DNA of 64,000 nucleotides from Heligmosomoides polygyrus polygyrus (Eukaryota > Nematoda > Chromadorea > Rhabditida > Heligmosomidae): assembly GCA_947396885.1 (NCBI GenBank), contig OX377206.1, positions 89,153,960 through 89,217,959 on the forward strand. Reading direction: 5' to 3'. Positions 33,782 to 44,700 of this stretch are shown piece by piece; the first letter of the stretch is position 1; every line of letters starts with the position of its first letter. The translations under genes and the position numbers were made by a program. The notes below the pieces were generated by a model. That model saw only the letters and a program-made list of their open reading frames with translations. It had not been told where the DNA came from and did no database searches.

Positions 33782-34446
33782 TACCATTTTCTGGTCGAAT
33801 TGGACAGCTTTCAAATAACATTGGACACTTTTCAAATCACATTGGACACTTTTCACGTTAAATTGGACACTCTTCTAAGCTCGTCTAAGGCTTTTGAAAT
33901 TAAAGAGAACTCTTCCGAATTAAAACAACCTTCATACAGGTGGAACTACAAACTCAATAAGATGGCTAGAATTTTTTTTTTGTTCAAGGACCTTGAACAA
34001 AAACTCTGTAGAAAATGCAACAAGTAAAATTGTTAAGGACACACATACCTCATTGTTAAATGTAAACAGCATTTACACTCTCAATCAAATAAAAATCGCA
34101 ACGAGCTTTTCGAGTGCATGGCGCAATCTGATATTCTAATGTACTATATGGTTGCTGCTTTGCTGAGCTTAAAAACAAAATTTATGTGTTATTTTTCTCT
34201 AAAAGTGAAAATTTTATAAAATTATTACACTCACTCAGGCAGCTAAAGTAGAAAAAAATCAAAAAAGTTACTGTAAATTTTCATTGAACAAAAATTTTTT
34301 CCAACCACCTTATTGAGTCTGTAATTTAACCTGTATAAAGGTTGTTTTAATTCGGAAGAGTTCTATTTGATTTCAAAAGTCTTAGGCGAGCTTCGAAGAG
34401 TGTCCAATTTGGATTGAAAAGTGTCCAGTTCGACCTGAAAATGGTA
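33782..34446 (+). mobile_element. Foldback element, family FB, best copy
   Basis: It starts TACCATTTTC and ends GAAAATGGTA. The arms are about 230 bp. Subterminal units AATTGGACACTTTTCA are repeated three to four times on the left and twice on the right, then TTCCGAATTAAAACAACCTT is inverted near the right. The core holds AACGAGCTTTTCGAGTGCAT. No ORF. Confidence 0.68.
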
Positions 34447-34465
34447 TATAACTATTTATGTTATG

Positions 34466-34692
34466 AGAGGCGCGCATTCGCGCAGTCGAAGGGGGTGCCG
34501 GCTGTCGCGCGCACCCGATTCCATGTTCCTGGTTCAGATTTCCTACCCAGGCCAAGCAAGTCTGCCATCCCTTCGAAGTCTATCAGCTGGTACCAGACTG
34601 GACTGGGAGGGATAATACATTGTCTATTCCTTTGTCTGGCCACCACAATTCATTGTATAGACTAAATACATACGCAAGCATTCGAATTGCCT
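34466..34692 (+). mobile_element. Diverged SINE, 3' end missing
   Basis: Head GAGGCGCGCATTCGCGCAGT, B-box-like GGTTCAGATTTCC, and a body to ATTGCCTCTCC. Confidence 0.55.
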
Positions 34693-34727
34693 CTCCATTA
34701 GCGATGTGAAGCAGGCTTGAAGAGTGA

Positions 34728-35024
34728 TAAAGGATAAAGGATAAAGGACGGCGTTACTCAATCCCTTCTGGGATGCGCCAGCGCATTCTACTTCTACGGG
34801 ATGTCGTGGAGGCGACATGAATGCGTATTTGGCCATACAATGACTTGCGGTGGCCAGCCGATGAACAAGTCAGCGCTTTATCCTTCCCAGACAAGTCTGG
34901 TACCAATTCACCGACCCCGGAGGGATGGAAGGCTTGGTTGGCCTGGGCGGGAAACCCGAACCAGGAACCTGGTATCGAGTGTACGCGGCAGTCGCGCCTC
35001 CTCCGACTGCGCTACACGCGCCCT
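34728..35024 (-). mobile_element. SINE with 11-bp TSD
   Basis: TTGAAGAGTGA lies at 34717-34727 and 35025-35035. There are three AAAGGAT tail units and a near-consensus body, nearly identical to the 26215 and 52195 copies. Confidence 0.87.
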
Positions 35025-35356
35025 TTGAAGAGTGAACTGGCCAAAATTTCAGAATAATTCTGTCTTTTAAATCATTCGAGGTAGGTTCGACACCGGGTTG
35101 TTTCAAAAACATTGTTTTTAGACAAAGTCATTTGGCACAGAATAACAAGTTAACAAGAATGAACAATTTTTCAAGTAGAAAATTCACTACTCAGTCAGTT
35201 ATTCTGGTTTTCGTTTGGATATTTTGTTTATCGATACCCAGAAGTGGCGTCACTTTTTAGGATTTTCGCCGGTTCATAGTGCTTTACCGTGTTCAGCATA
35301 ATTTATTCATTTTGTCGTTTTTTCAATGTTTTGAGCATTTCTAGGAGTGTAAAATC

Positions 35357-35412
35357 CCACTAATATAAAAACGTTAGTCCGTCTATCCGTGTGTGTGTGT
35401 GTGGGTGTGTCA
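35357..35412 (+). repeat. (GT)n microsatellite with Helitron-like flank
   Basis: TAATATAAAAACGTTAGTCC precedes (GT)n. The reverse complement, AC repeat then a TATTAG end, resembles a Helitron tail, but no hairpin is clear. Confidence 0.3.
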
Positions 35413-35569
35413 CAAACCTGTGTAAGCCTGTGAAACGTGTCGAACATGAGAAGGTAACCCGAACGTACATGTAAGACCTGTTAAGGTTAATCTGACGTGC
35501 AATCTATGAAAATGGACGGAAATTGTCAGATTCAAAAAAAGGTAGAGGGATCTATCGGAGGACTAATAC

Positions 35570-35915
35570 CGATAAATATTATCGATTTTTCGCCGGAGTT
35601 ACTGGCTTTCGCTCGGATGTGTTCCATTGGACTGGTAGTCATGCGATTTTGATGGCCGATGGATCGACTTCACTGCAGGTTGTAGGATTCAATTAGGCGA
35701 CCAATATCGATTGATGGTATCGAGTTTTCGACCGGAGTTGCCGGTTTTCGCTCAGAATGAATCCATTCTGGTGGGGGTCAGGCGACCGTTGTTTCGAAAG
35801 AGTTACTAATTACTCCAAAATGATGGCGTTCAGAGAGAAACTGATGCAACCTAATTGTACCGACCCACCGAACACTAACGATTTATCGATTTTTCTGCAG
35901 ACTGGACGCTAGGGC
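35570..35915 (+). repeat. Tandem repeat, period about 138 bp
   Basis: TTATCGATTTTTCGCCGGAG at about 35579, GGTATCGAGTTTTCGACCGG at about 35716 and a weaker CGATTTATCGATTTTTC at 35879 start successive units. GCTTTCGCTC is shared between the first two. Confidence 0.4.
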
Positions 35916-36487
35916 ATTCGAATCGGACAAATACGATGCAGCGTGCGTAAGTTTCACGTCAACCGTAGTGAGGACCTTACCTTGCGCTATCCTATGTAAT
36001 AAGAGAGACCGTTTTTTCTTGGTGATCAAGGTCGAAAGGTCGTAAAATCCAGTAAACCAAGTCGTTCCGTTTTTGAAGTTTGGTGAGAAGCCCCAAGAAG
36101 ACGTTTGGCAGTCGCAAGGCCGCTGATCGTCTGGTAGATAAATAAATAAGAACAGAAATGTCCGTCTTTTTGCGGAAACGGACCGTGCGAGTACAAAGAA
36201 CCTCGGGGTACAGACCGCCTATCTTACTTCTGTCAGAATTAGCCATACCTATGGGGCCTGCTCGCCTATGTCCTCAGATGCGTCAGTGTATGAAGGCACA
36301 GAAACTACACAGAAGAATTTGCAATACGAGATAGGGCCCACTTTCCAATAAGCAAAAAATTTTCCTTGTGGAAGCATTCAGATCTTTGGAAGAAGCTTAC
36401 AGTTATGGCTCGATTTGCCTATTACATAGCGTGATGGCGACCTTTAGCATATGGTTGGTTCAACTTCTGCATGAGGATCCTTGAAAG

Positions 36488-36652
36488 TTGTAGAGGTTAG
36501 TCGGTGTTAGTCAATCCCTTTCGGGATGCGCCACGATTTCACTTTTAAAGGAAATCGTAGGGTCAATTTGGACGTTTCACCTATACATTGACCACCTGCG
36601 GTGGCCAGCCAGTGGACTAGTCAAGGTTACGAGATTATCCTCTCCATGAAAA
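36488..36652 (-). mobile_element. Old SINE fragment
   Basis: CAATCCCTTTCGGGATGCGC, then GCGGTGGCCAGCCAGTGGAC. Confidence 0.5.
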
Positions 36653-36689
36653 AATCCAAATCGGGCGACTCAAGAGCAGAAAAAACTAC

Positions 36690-36985
36690 CGCTGAAGAAC
36701 GGCGGTAGCAGGTAAACAAATCACCATCATTTTCAGTAGCGCCTGTCCCGCTTGATGGCGGGGTCCACTCTTCTGGTGTGGTGTCGCCATTTCTCCCGAT
36801 CAAATGCTTGATCAGGATGCACACCAGCTATCTTTCAATCCAAGCGCAACGTATCTAGCCATCGTTGCTTCGGGCGTCCACTGAGCCGTTTTCCATGGAC
36901 TTCAAGGCTTAGGCCAATCTTACAGACGGTATCGTCGTTAGCACGAAGCACGTGGCGATACCATCGTAGACGAGCTTCACGCAAC
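36690..36985 (-). mobile_element. RTE-like retrotransposon C-terminal remnant
   Basis: The minus strand reads RLRWYRHVLRANDDTVCKIG, GRPKQRWLDTLRLD then, after a stop, FDREKWRHHTRR. The HVLR..GRP..RW pattern is typical of the tail of RTE-type reverse transcriptases. Only this end remains. Confidence 0.5.
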
Positions 36986-37794
36986 TTGTCGGCTATCGTA
37001 GCAACAACAGGTAGCAGATAAACAAATAAGGTTTTTTTGTTGCCTCAAAAATACTTTGTGGAACAAAAATTGATACATTCCTGCATTAAGAAGAAAAACG
37101 CATAGGAGGATTCCATAGTCTAACACTCGGATGTAGTGAGGAAGGCCACATAATGAAAATGTGGCTATGCAAGTAAAGGTGTGTGGCTCCATATTTTTAA
37201 TGGATCGGTAACGATTTATGCAACAGAGATAAATTTATCTAAGTCCGAATTTTTTTTGCGACTGCGAAAGGTAATATAAGGAACACTGCAAAAATCTAAG
37301 AAAAAATGTGAACCAAATGCGAGCGTTTTTCACGCCTTCACCTTTCGAGAATTTCGAGAATTTCGAGATCGAGAATTTTGCGATCTATCCTAGTCGGAGG
37401 GGAGCACAAGGCGTTCTGGCTCACCATTTCCTCTCTTGAGCTTGTTCGAGATATTCACTAGGGTCCCACAATACTAACAGCTGTTTGAGAAATTTACTTG
37501 ATATGACCGTGCGAACTCAACTTCGGGTTGCCCCCTCCTGACTAGGATAGATGCAAATGTTGTTCGAAGATTTTTTCGTTGTGGATCGCTGGAAAACCGA
37601 ACAAACAAGCTTCTGCAACGTCTATGTAGTAGTAAGATCTTGAAGACAACGTTGAATGACATTGTCGGAGCACTGACCACTCTAAACTTTTCGTTACTGG
37701 TTCTTGAGCTTTTGCCCTATTCAGCATGTTTATTTAATCGCTTTTTTAATTGCGTGGAGGAGGACCAAGTCTGTGTTGAACATGTAAGCGATAT

Positions 37795-37985
37795 ATGGTT
37801 TGATTCCGCTCTATGCCAACTGAGCCTGCCATTCCTTCCGTGGTCGGTGAGTGGGCGAAAGATGTGTCTGGGACAATTTTCCTGTCGGCGGACCATCACA
37901 AATTATGGAGGCCGAATGGCTACTCAGAATCCCTCAACAATGTCGCGCGGAAGTAGATTGCATGGCGCACGCCAAACGGGAGCTC
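37795..37985 (+). mobile_element. Old SINE, body only
   Basis: GCCTGCCATTCCTTCCGTGG, GATGTGTCTGGGACAATTTT and GGAAGTAGATTGCATGGCGC keep the SINE order. Confidence 0.45.
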
Positions 37986-38187
37986 TTAGGCCAACTTCTA
38001 ACTATTCATGAATTCTGGGTGGTGGTGCTACAGCCTCGTGTGCACACCGATCAAGGTTTACGAGCTTCTGGATTCAAAAGACCTGCCACAGACGTCGTGC
38101 TGCATGTGTTGGGATTCAGTAGTGTCGTAGACGTCGTGTCACATGCGCCGAGAAGTGGAAGACCTGTCACAGACGTCCAGACGATCG

Positions 38188-38430
38188 AATCCCGCCCAGA
38201 TCATCCAAGTCTTCCATCCATCAGGGAACGGTGAATACTACGGTGGTACAAGACATGCTTGTGCAGGATAAAACGCTGACTTGTTTCCGTTATCGGCTGG
38301 CGACCGCAAGTCACTGTACAGGACAAATACGGGTTCAAATTGCCTCCACGATATCACCAATGAATAGAATGTATGGCGCATTCCACAATAAGATTGATTA
38401 ACACCGACCTTAACGCTTTTATTCCTTATC
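38188..38430 (+). mobile_element. Old SINE, head missing
   Basis: Landmarks GATAAAACGCTGACTTGTTT, CGGCTGGCGACCGCAAGTCA and GGCGCATTCCACAATAAG. Confidence 0.5.
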
Positions 38431-38699
38431 GATTAGATGACGTATTTTAAAGCGTAAACGTGAACCGAGTGTGAACACAGGAGGAAAGCGTAGCAAAAGA
38501 GGGGAACAAATCAGCGATCAATATCATCAGTCATATACAGCGTACTACTTATATCTGTAGATCACGTTAAGGATTTCAGCGAACTTATCATCACTGCATT
38601 CTTTCTCATTCTGTCCTTGGGAATACTGCTGGAGATTATCACTTTTCCTGAATAGGGTGTTGTTAGAAACGTGTTCGGATAGTTTCTGAACACCAATAG

Positions 38700-38815
38700 T
38701 TGGGATTTAAAAAAAAAGACTTCATTGCAAAAGCATTATTGCAAAAAGAATGTCGGATTTTTAAAAAGGAAGGCTTCATTGCAAAAGCTTTATTGCAAAA
38801 ATAACGTTGGATTTT
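38700..38815 (+). repeat. Two-unit direct repeat, about 65 bp
   Basis: CTTCATTGCAAAAGC followed by TTATTGCAAAAA occurs twice (about 38720 and 38778). Confidence 0.5.
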
Positions 38816-38885
38816 GCTGTTCACAAGATTTCTAGGAGGATATGGTATGTGTCCTGAAAGCGTAAAATTGGATACGACAAGCCCT

Positions 38886-39004
38886 AGAATAAAGGATCTA
38901 ATACAAAAGACGGCGTTACTCAATACCTTTTGGGATGCGCCACGCATTCTGTTTCTACGGTATGTCGTGGAGACGATTTTAATGCGTATTTGGCCATATA
39001 ATGA
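38886..39004 (-). mobile_element. SINE 3' half
   Basis: AAGACGGCGTTACTCAATAC to GCGTATTTGGCCATATAATG. Confidence 0.6.
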
Positions 39005-39061
39005 TTTAAGAAATAACCATTATAACTAAGCACCTACTGCCGTTTGAATGTTCCCGCGCGT

Positions 39062-39508
39062 TTGATGCACACATTTGCGGGATACCGTAGCGTGCGGTTG
39101 CTGCCGTTGCATTGTGAATCACGTCGGCGTCCGCGTGGACATTCGATCGATGCGTAATCCCCACTGGGCAACGAGAGCGGTTTGAGTACGAGTAGCTTCG
39201 ACGGGTCCTATCCTTTCTAGAGGTGTCGGGTTTAGGTGTATACTGTAGGTGTATCCCCTACAGTATCCTCAAATCTGCACATCACCCAAATCGTTGTCAT
39301 CGGAGCTCGTTTCTTACATTGAGGGCGCAAACCTATAGACACCTCTAGCGGAAAGGGGAAGAAGACCCATCCAAGCTGTTCGTGCTCATACCGCTCTCAT
39401 TGCTCAATGGGAATTTTGCATCGATCGAATGTCCACGTGGATGCCGAAACAATCCACGACGCAACGGCAGCAACCACATGCCACACTATCCCGCAAACCT
39501 GCATCAAC
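39062..39508. mobile_element. Foldback element with ~165 bp arms
   Basis: The left arm 39062-39227 (TTGATGCA.., ATTCGATCGATGC, TCTAGAGGTGTC) is inverted at 39336-39508. A short spacer contains ATCCCCTACAGTATCC. A related rearranged copy is at 1240-1620. Confidence 0.6.
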
Positions 39509-39549
39509 TAACAATTCGAACGACAGTAGATGATTAGCTGTAAGTAAGA

Positions 39550-39735
39550 CCGATTTGCGGTGGTCAGCCAATGAACAAGTCAGAGTTTTATCCTTTCCAG
39601 ACAAGGTTGGTATCAGTTCACCGACCCCGAAAGCATGAAGGACTTGGTTGGCCGAGCGGGTATTCCGATCCAGCAATCTGGTATCGGGTGCACACGACAG
39701 TCGGTACCTCCTCCGACTGCTCTACACGTGCTCAT
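39550..39735 (-). mobile_element. SINE, head half
   Basis: GCGGTGGTCAGCCAATGAAC to CTGCTCTACACGTGCTC. Confidence 0.58.
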
Positions 39736-39747
39736 GGCCGTAGGATA

Positions 39748-40037
39748 ATAAATAAAGGTTAGCCTTACTCAATCCCTTTTGGGATGCGCCACGCATTCTA
39801 CTTCTACGGGGTGCCGTGGATGCGATTTGAATGCGTATTTGGCCTTACAATGACTTGCGGTGGCCAGCCGATGAACAAGTCAACGCTCTATCCTTCCCAG
39901 ACAAGTCTGGTACCAATTCACCGACCCCGCAGGGATGGAAGGCTTGCTTCGCCTGGGCGGGAAATCCGAACCAGGAACCTGGAATCGGGTGAGCACGCAA
40001 CTGTCGGCGCCTCCTCCGACTGCGCTACACGCTCCCT
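39748..40037 (-). mobile_element. SINE with 11-bp TSD
   Basis: GCCGTAGGATA is present at 39737-39747 and 40038-40048. Full body. It landed directly beside the older 39550 copy. Confidence 0.85.
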
Positions 40038-40208
40038 GCCGTAGGATATCATCCAAAAATATTTGATTTAAAAATATGATCTGTCATATAGGGAATAGAC
40101 ATATAGGGAATTCGTGAAGGAGTGGCAAAGTTCTACGCAGAGCAAATAGCACTGGTTAGTTCAAGGTGGGCTTTTGCTGAAATAGAGCAAGAAATACATT
40201 TTCAAAAC

Positions 40209-40258
40209 TATATATATATATATATATATATACATATATACATATATATATATATATA
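40209..40258 (+). repeat. (TA)n microsatellite
   Basis: About 50 bp of TA with two TACA interruptions. Confidence 0.9.
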
Positions 40259-40293
40259 CTTTAGTTGTTCATTTATTTGAATTGCTCTACTGC

Positions 40294-40561
40294 GGGTGCG
40301 TGTGGCGCAGTCGGAGGAGGTGCACGCTTTCGCGTGCACCCAACGCCAGGTCCCTGGTTCGGATTTCCCGCCTCGGCCAACCAAGCCTTCCATCCCACCG
40401 AGGTCGGTGAATTGGTACCAGAGTCAGATGTTTGAGAAGGATAAAGCCCTGACTTATCTGTCGGCTGGCCACCACAAGCCATTGCATATAGGCCAAATAC
40501 GCATTCAGAATGCCTTCATGACATCTCGTTGAAGTAGTGGCGCATCCCAAAACGAAAAAAT
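40294..40561 (+). mobile_element. SINE, diverged copy
   Basis: Head GGGTGCGTGTGGCGCAGTCG; the tail is lost after GTGGCGCATCCCAAAACG. Confidence 0.65.
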
Positions 40562-40753
40562 TGAAACTACCAACAACTTTACTTTAAAATCCCCGACAAC
40601 TTTAAATGTTAAAAGATGGTGAAGTCAGAATTTGAACACAATAATAAAAACAATAAAACAGACAAGGACAAGTTTACAAAACCAAAATTATTTTATTTAT
40701 TTGCTTGTGAATAGAGATGAGAGATGACTAGGATATTCGTATTGTGACGTGGC

Positions 40754-40894
40754 TTAGCCCTAGTTTATACTTGCGCCGCCACGCGGCGTGGCATCACGGT
40801 CGCGATAGATATCGATTTTTCGCGTCGTTCCGTCGATATCTATTCCGACCATGGTGCCGCGCCGCGCAGCGGCGCAAGTATAAACTGGGGCTAA
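40754..40894. mobile_element. Palindromic MITE, ends TTAGCCC
   Basis: TTAGCCCTAGTTTATACTTG at the left is inverted as CAAGTATAAACTGGGGCTAA at the right. A second palindrome (GATAGATATCGA..TCGATATCTAT) lies in the middle. Confidence 0.68.
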
Positions 40895-41185
40895 CGGACA
40901 GAACAATTCATATCAATGGTGGAAATGCTTATTCTTAAGCGATATAACTGCGTATTTAAATGCATTTAAAGCGGTTTTTAGTAATTTTTATAAAATTAAT
41001 CTAAGTCGAACACCAATCCAGTGAAGAAGCCGACCTCTTCGAATTCAGAAATGTCGAAAGTCAAGCCACGTCTTTAAAATATGCCTTTAAAACATTATCC
41101 GGAAGCAGATGCTGATTTTACCAGTTTTTATGAAGGTTGAGGTACAGGCATATAGATGAAAATATTTCAGTTTGAATATGGTGGC

Positions 41186-41222
41186 GACCCAAATCTGTCA
41201 TTACTTTTCGAACAACCTAATA
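41186..41222 (+). repeat. mariner-type inverted repeat end, solo
   Basis: GTCATTACTTTTCGAACAAC followed by CTAATA is a typical mariner right end. No matching left end or transposase is convincing nearby. Confidence 0.4.
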
Positions 41223-41701
41223 TTAGCCGGGAGAAACATCTAATTGACGCATAATATTGTGATGATTCTCCGTTTCTAGTACGGAATATCTTAAGCGCTT
41301 TTCGGTCAAGAATGTAATTCAGAATATGAGCAGAATAAAACCAACATCTCAGTGAATGCCGTGAAAGCAGAAAAGGAAGATTTAAGGGCTGTCAGTCACT
41401 AGATTCCCACTGTGACAAATGTGGGTGCCACAACGTCAAACGGGTGCAACATTGGAATTTCTCCTATTTTTAGATGGCAGCGCATATGTGGCTCTAAGAC
41501 GTTTTTGTTTAACCATTAAAAACTTTACTGTTTGAAAGCTGTTGTAGATCAAGATACAGTGCATATATTTATAATATTTATCGTATTTTATACTATAATA
41601 AATAATTAGTGCTTGAGCCACATCTTTACGTATATCCCGATTATTGTACAGCATATTTTTCAAGAATCAATCTCGCATTTCGCAAACTACAGATAGATCT
41701 C

Positions 41702-41797
41702 TTACAACTCGGTGTTCCGTATGTCGCGTGGAAGGGCTATATCTCCAGTTGCACGAGAGCGGCTTGTTGCAGCTTCGACCGCATCCATCAGAATGCC
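41702..41797 (-). CDS. pycr: P5CR exon 9 and stop codon
   Basis: Residues 249-279 ([19 protein letters not shown] to RNTEL) and TAA. Acceptor ACGTCTTCAG; the preceding intron is 86 bp. The AT-rich stretch 41580-41700 to its left is the expected 3' UTR and poly(A) region. Confidence 0.88.
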   Translation of the reverse strand, partial: GILMDAVEAATSRSRATGDIALPRDIRNTEL

Positions 41798-44700
41798 CTG
41801 AAGACGTAGTTAAGGTTCGACACTGAATTCCTGATTCTCTTCCAGGTTGTAGGTTGTGGAAAAAATGTCAGGAAATTATGAACCTTCAGACCGCCGCTTT
41901 CCAATTTATGCATTCCGTAGACGGATGAACCACCTGGACTCTGGACGTCGTCCTTCAGCTGCGCTGGATGAGTGCCTTAAATTGAATTTTCAGATGAAGT
42001 TCAGCGTAAGAGATTTACCAACAGTTTGCACCAAAAATGGGCTGGATCCTCTATAGACGTAGTTTAAAGGGGATGAACGAGATATTGAGAAAAGCTTTGG
42101 TTCAGAAAAAAACCGTGTTTTTCGTTTCTGCAAGGAAGTGCATACATATACATATACCATTATCCAATAAAATTCGACACCTTTCTAAGCAAGCTTTACT
42201 TATTTCAAAATTTTTAAATTAATCTAGAAAAACTCTGAAAAGAGCGAATAATCTTTGTTCAAGAAAAAGCTAGTATAACTTTCTTTAAAATTTATCAATT
42301 CACCTGCCCCTGTAAGTGAACACAATGTTTGAAATTCGAAAAAAGTTTTATTTTTTGGAGAAAAATAACAAATTAATATTTGTTTAAAACGCAAGGAAAC
42401 AGTGGATTTTTTGCGCTTTGAAATAAAAGATCGCGCCATGGACACGTTTGGAAGTCGCGATTTTTAAATGACTGATAGCAGATATAATATTATGCTTGCG
42501 TAAAGTAATATAGATGTGAACAGTATAACAAAAACAGTTATTGAAACACACATACCCTTTCGTCACATAATCAAATAAAAATCGCAACGAGTTAGACGAG
42601 TGCATGGCGTGATCTCTGTTTTTAGTAAGCTACGAAAATTCTGCTTTCCTACGTTTAGGAAAAGGCAATAATTTTTCACAGAGCTTAAAGTGTTTATAAA
42701 ATTTTAAGCAACGTATTCACTTATTGGGTCAGGTGAATTTTAAAAATTTTTTGAATAAAGCCAAATTAAGTATTTTTCACAATTTTTTTAACCTTTTTAG
42801 AGACTTTCTATGTCGTTCAATATGAAAAACAATTGTTTTGATTTGGAAGATGTTCAGCTTGATTTCAAAAGTGTTAAACTTGCCTAAAGGAGCGTCCATT
42901 TTGACTTGAAAAGTGTCCATAAAAATGGTACATCTTGCTTCTCTACTGTATTTGTAATTATTTGGAGTAGGTACATCTGTACAGGGGCGGGCTCAAACCT
43001 TGGATCGATTATTGAGGGTGTCATGCGAGAGCAGGCCACCTTCAAACTTCGTCACCCCTCGAAAGATATGGGAGGAGTAACGTAAATTGGCTCCTGGTAG
43101 CGCAGTTGGATGAGGTGCCGGTCGTGTGTCGTGTGCACTCGACTCCAGGTTACTGGTTCTGACTTCCCGCCCGGGTCTATCGAACATTCGATCCCTCCGG
43201 GGTCTGTGAGTTGGTGCCAGACTTGTCGGGGAGGCCAAATTTTGTTCATCGGCTGGCTACCGCAAAGAGGTCAATTTCTCCTTCAAATTGCCTCCACGAT
43301 ATCCTGTCGAACTAGAGTGAGTGACGCATTCCGCAAGCGGGTTGACTAAAGGCACCCACAGCGTTCTGCGGCAACGCCGCTCGCCGCTATGGTTAAGGAT
43401 AGGGCAGGGACGCCGCCGGCGGCGAGCTATGCGTCTCTGCCCTATGGTTAAGCATAGGGCTGCGGCGCTGCTGCAGAACTCTGTGGGGGCCTTAAGTCCT
43501 AGTTTAAGGCCCCCACAGAGTTCTGCGGCAACGCCGCTCGCCGCAATGGTTAAAGGCCCCCACAGAGTTCTGCGGCAACGCCGCTCGCCGCTATGGTTAA
43601 GGATAGGGCAGGGACGCCGCCGGCGGCGAGCTCTGTGTCTCTGCCCTATGGTTAAGCATAGGGCCGCGGCGCTGCCGCAGAACTCTGTGGGGGCTTTTAT
43701 ACTTGCGTCGCCACGCGGCGCGGCACCACGATCGCTATATATTTATTATATTATATATATATATATATCGATTTTTTGTGTCGCCCGGTCGATATCTATC
43801 CTGACCACTGTGCCGAGCCGCCCTGCGGCGCAAGTATGAACCAGGGCTAACGCCGCCCTTCACCATTACTTCTTTACATCAGGAGCATCGATTAAATTGA
43901 CGTTTTGACAAATTTGAACAGCTTTAACTGTAATTTCGATGTTTAACACATAAAAGATTTATTTTTTCAAGCTTATGAGCGACAATCTATTCTTGTAGGG
44001 AAACGAGCTAATTGACGAAGAACGCTGTTGTGTTCAAAACGTTAACAGAACCTTCACATGCACGAGTGAACTAGTTAGGCCTTTGGCAATTTTCTTCTGC
44101 ATTTTTAGCCGACAGCGCAATGGGGGTGTCACAGTGGTGCCTGATTCGACATTCTTGTTAGGTGCTATCTAATCCAACCTTGCCTCTCATCTCTCCAAGC
44201 TCGGCAAATTGGTACAAGATTTCGCTAGGAAAGGATAAAACACTGACTACACCATCGACTAGCCACAGCAAATGGTCATACGGGTGAAATAAGAATTCAA
44301 AGATTTCCATAGAAGTAGAAAACGTGGCGCATCCCAAATTGATTGATCGATTAAGCCAACCGTTCTCGTGTTATCTTTAACGGAACCGTTCGTAATGAGC
44401 TGTATCGCCGACCTGTTTCAAGCACCATTTTCGCTGCACCGTAGAGAGTGTGGGCGGCAAGTTTCATGGCGAGATCGCGTGGTAGGCCGACTTTCACTCC
44501 TCCGTCGGCCAGCCCTTCGATGACAGCGAACATCTAAAAAATTTCAGCGCTAGTGATGAAAAATAGCTAACCTAGACTACTGTAATTTTGTGGTTCAAAA
44601 ATCCTAAACAGGAAGATGCATCATTAGGTATTACATTATGAAAGAATAAGTGGAACTCACAATGAACGAGGAACAAACGGACTGTTACGCGGACGAAGAG

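Noticed and set aside
37380..37560. Inverted GATCTATCCTAGTCGGAGGGG motif, also near 20510
   Set aside because: A repeated short motif without clear element boundaries. It may be a MITE but evidence is thin.
43321..43839. 172-codon plus-strand ORF with a repeated internal segment
   Set aside because: The repetition mirrors the two GC-rich MITE units; the frame is open only because of their composition.
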